Source: Porticoccus sp047635255 (GTDB lineage: Bacteria; Pseudomonadota; Gammaproteobacteria; Pseudomonadales; Porticoccaceae). From it: a DNA stretch of 15,698 nt. The notes under the pieces are model-generated. The model had not been told where the DNA came from, made no database searches, and was given only the letters and a program-made list of their open reading frames with translations. Each line of letters begins with the position of its first letter. Within the stretch, counting starts at the first letter, position 1. The position numbers and the translations under genes are program-made. Location of the stretch: assembly GCA_047635255.1 (NCBI GenBank), contig JBLIIR010000029.1, positions 1 to 15,698 on the forward strand. Direction: 5' to 3'. Below are positions 14,801 through 15,698 of this stretch, piece by piece.

Positions 14801-15698
14801 ATGAATAAAATTAAACATTGGCTGCTAATTTTTCTGAAGGGAACGGCCATGGGAGCTGCTGATATTGTCCCCGGCATTTCTGGAGGAACTGTTGCTCTTA
14901 TAACAGGAATCTATACCGAGCTTCTTGAGTCTATCAGCTCTATTAATCTTCATTCATTGAGGGTGTTAAAAGCCCAGGGTTTTTGTAAGTTCTGGGAAAA
15001 AGTTAATGGTAATTTCTTGTTGAGTCTATTTTGCGGGATTTTATTTAGCGTAGTTTCTTTTTCTCATGTGATAAATTATTTATTGGTGACAGAGTCTATG
15101 CTGATATGGTCTTTTTTCTTTGGACTCATCCTTGCGTCAGCTGGATACATTATTCGACACCTTCCATATTTTTGTTATAAAGAATTTATAGGTTTTTTGG
15201 TAGGAGTGATAGCGGTAGTTGCTATTTCTGTTGCGCCAAAAATGTATGCACCAGACGATCTTTTTATATTATTTTGGGGTGGAGCTATAGCTGCCTGCGC
15301 AATGATTCTTCCTGGTATCTCTGGTAGTTTTATCTTATTACTTCTTGGGATTTATCCTATTGTTATTAGCGCCATTAGCCAACTGCAATGGACCGTCTTA
15401 CTGATATTTATCTCAGGTTGTGTTTTTGGTCTTTTGGTTTTTTCGCGCATGCTATCAGCCCTCTTGAAGGCTTATTATTCGCTCACCATGTCGACTCTTG
15501 TAGGATTTGTATTGGGATCACTGATTGTGGTCTGGCCATGGAGGGAAGCTGTAGCGGTGACTCTTACTTATGCAGGTATTGAATTTATTTGGCCTTATGG
15601 GCTACTTATGCCGGTGGATTTCTTCGCTGCAACGGGCCAAGATCCTCAATTATTTGCAGCGTTTAGTTGTATGATACTTGGCCTAGTTTCTGTGATGG
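14801..15698 (+). CDS. DUF368 family membrane protein, probable polyprenyl-phosphate (PopT-like) transporter; 3' end outside window
   Basis: The frame is open from ATG 14801 to the window end (299 full codons, no stop). It encodes a very hydrophobic protein with about seven to eight membrane segments. Near the N-terminus is GAADIVPGISGGTVALITGIY, and near residue 171 the related PGISGSFILLLLGIYP. This pair of half-repeats, each a PGISG turn inside a hydrophobic segment, is the mark of the DUF368 family. Members such as PopT of Vibrio cholerae have been reported to return undecaprenyl phosphate across the cytoplasmic membrane for reuse in wall and glycan synthesis; function here is inferred from family. 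AAGAAG directly before the ATG is a poor ribosome binding site; an in-frame TTG at 14789 would add four residues. It follows pcm by 31 bases. Only a few residues may be missing at the C-terminus. Confidence 0.9.
   Translation, partial: MNKIKHWLLIFLKGTAMGAADIVPGISGGTVALITGIYTELLESISSINLHSLRVLKAQGFCKFWEKVNGNFLLSLFCGILFSVVSFSHVINYLLVTESMLIWSFFFGLILASAGYIIRHLPYFCYKEFIGFLVGVIAVVAISVAPKMYAPDDLFILFWGGAIAACAMILPGISGSFILLLLGIYPIVISAISQLQWTVLLIFISGCVFGLLVFSRMLSALLKAYYSLTMSTLVGFVLGSLIVVWPWREAVAVTLTYAGIEFIWPYGLLMPVDFFAATGQDPQLFAAFSCMILGLVSVM

Noticed and set aside
15388..15582. 64-codon + strand frame near the window end
   Set aside because: It lies in another frame inside the uninterrupted DUF368 gene, which has clear family motifs.

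Overview
This window is a stretch of core chromosome from a gammaproteobacterium with an AT-leaning genome. All fourteen genes are on the + strand and follow a familiar order: lpxB (3' end), rnhB, dnaE, accA, tilS, pyrG, kdsA, eno, ftsB, ispD, ispF, truD, pcm and a DUF368 membrane protein (open at the window end). The order and protein sequences resemble the Pseudomonas/Cellvibrio side of the class; Pcm in particular is very like the Pseudomonas protein. Genus and species cannot be given. There are no tRNA or rRNA genes, insertion sequences, prophage genes, CRISPR arrays or defence genes, and no spacer without a gene exceeds 200 bases.

Layout. (1) 1-910: the end of the lipid A disaccharide synthase gene, then RNase HII. 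(2) 1071-7256: replicative polymerase alpha subunit, acetyl-CoA carboxylase alpha subunit and tRNA-Ile lysidine synthetase, separated by loose AT-rich spacers of 160-195 bases. (3) 7452-11300: CTP synthase, KDO-8-phosphate synthase (only 3 bases after pyrG) and enolase, closed by a probable rho-independent terminator. (4) 11407-12875: the divisome protein FtsB and the MEP-pathway enzymes IspD and IspF, with an ATGA overlap between the last two. (5) 12972-15698: tRNA pseudouridine synthase TruD, protein-L-isoaspartate methyltransferase Pcm and a DUF368 (PopT-like) polyprenyl-phosphate transporter.

Many of the genes feed envelope building. LpxB and KdsA serve LPS. PyrG supplies CTP, which is needed for CMP-KDO and for the IspD reaction. 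Eno supplies phosphoenolpyruvate, which KdsA uses. AccA serves fatty acids. IspD and IspF make isoprenoid precursors that lead to undecaprenyl phosphate, and the DUF368 family recycles that carrier. FtsB uses the envelope at division.

I see no clearly new system. The points most worth a second look are: the absence of surE between truD and pcm; a candidate ftsB promoter so close to the start codon that its mRNA would be almost leaderless; a structured leader with two TATAAT hexamers before dnaE; tiny ORFs ending in an ATGA overlap just before accA, eno and ispD; and an eno terminator whose stem includes the stop codon.
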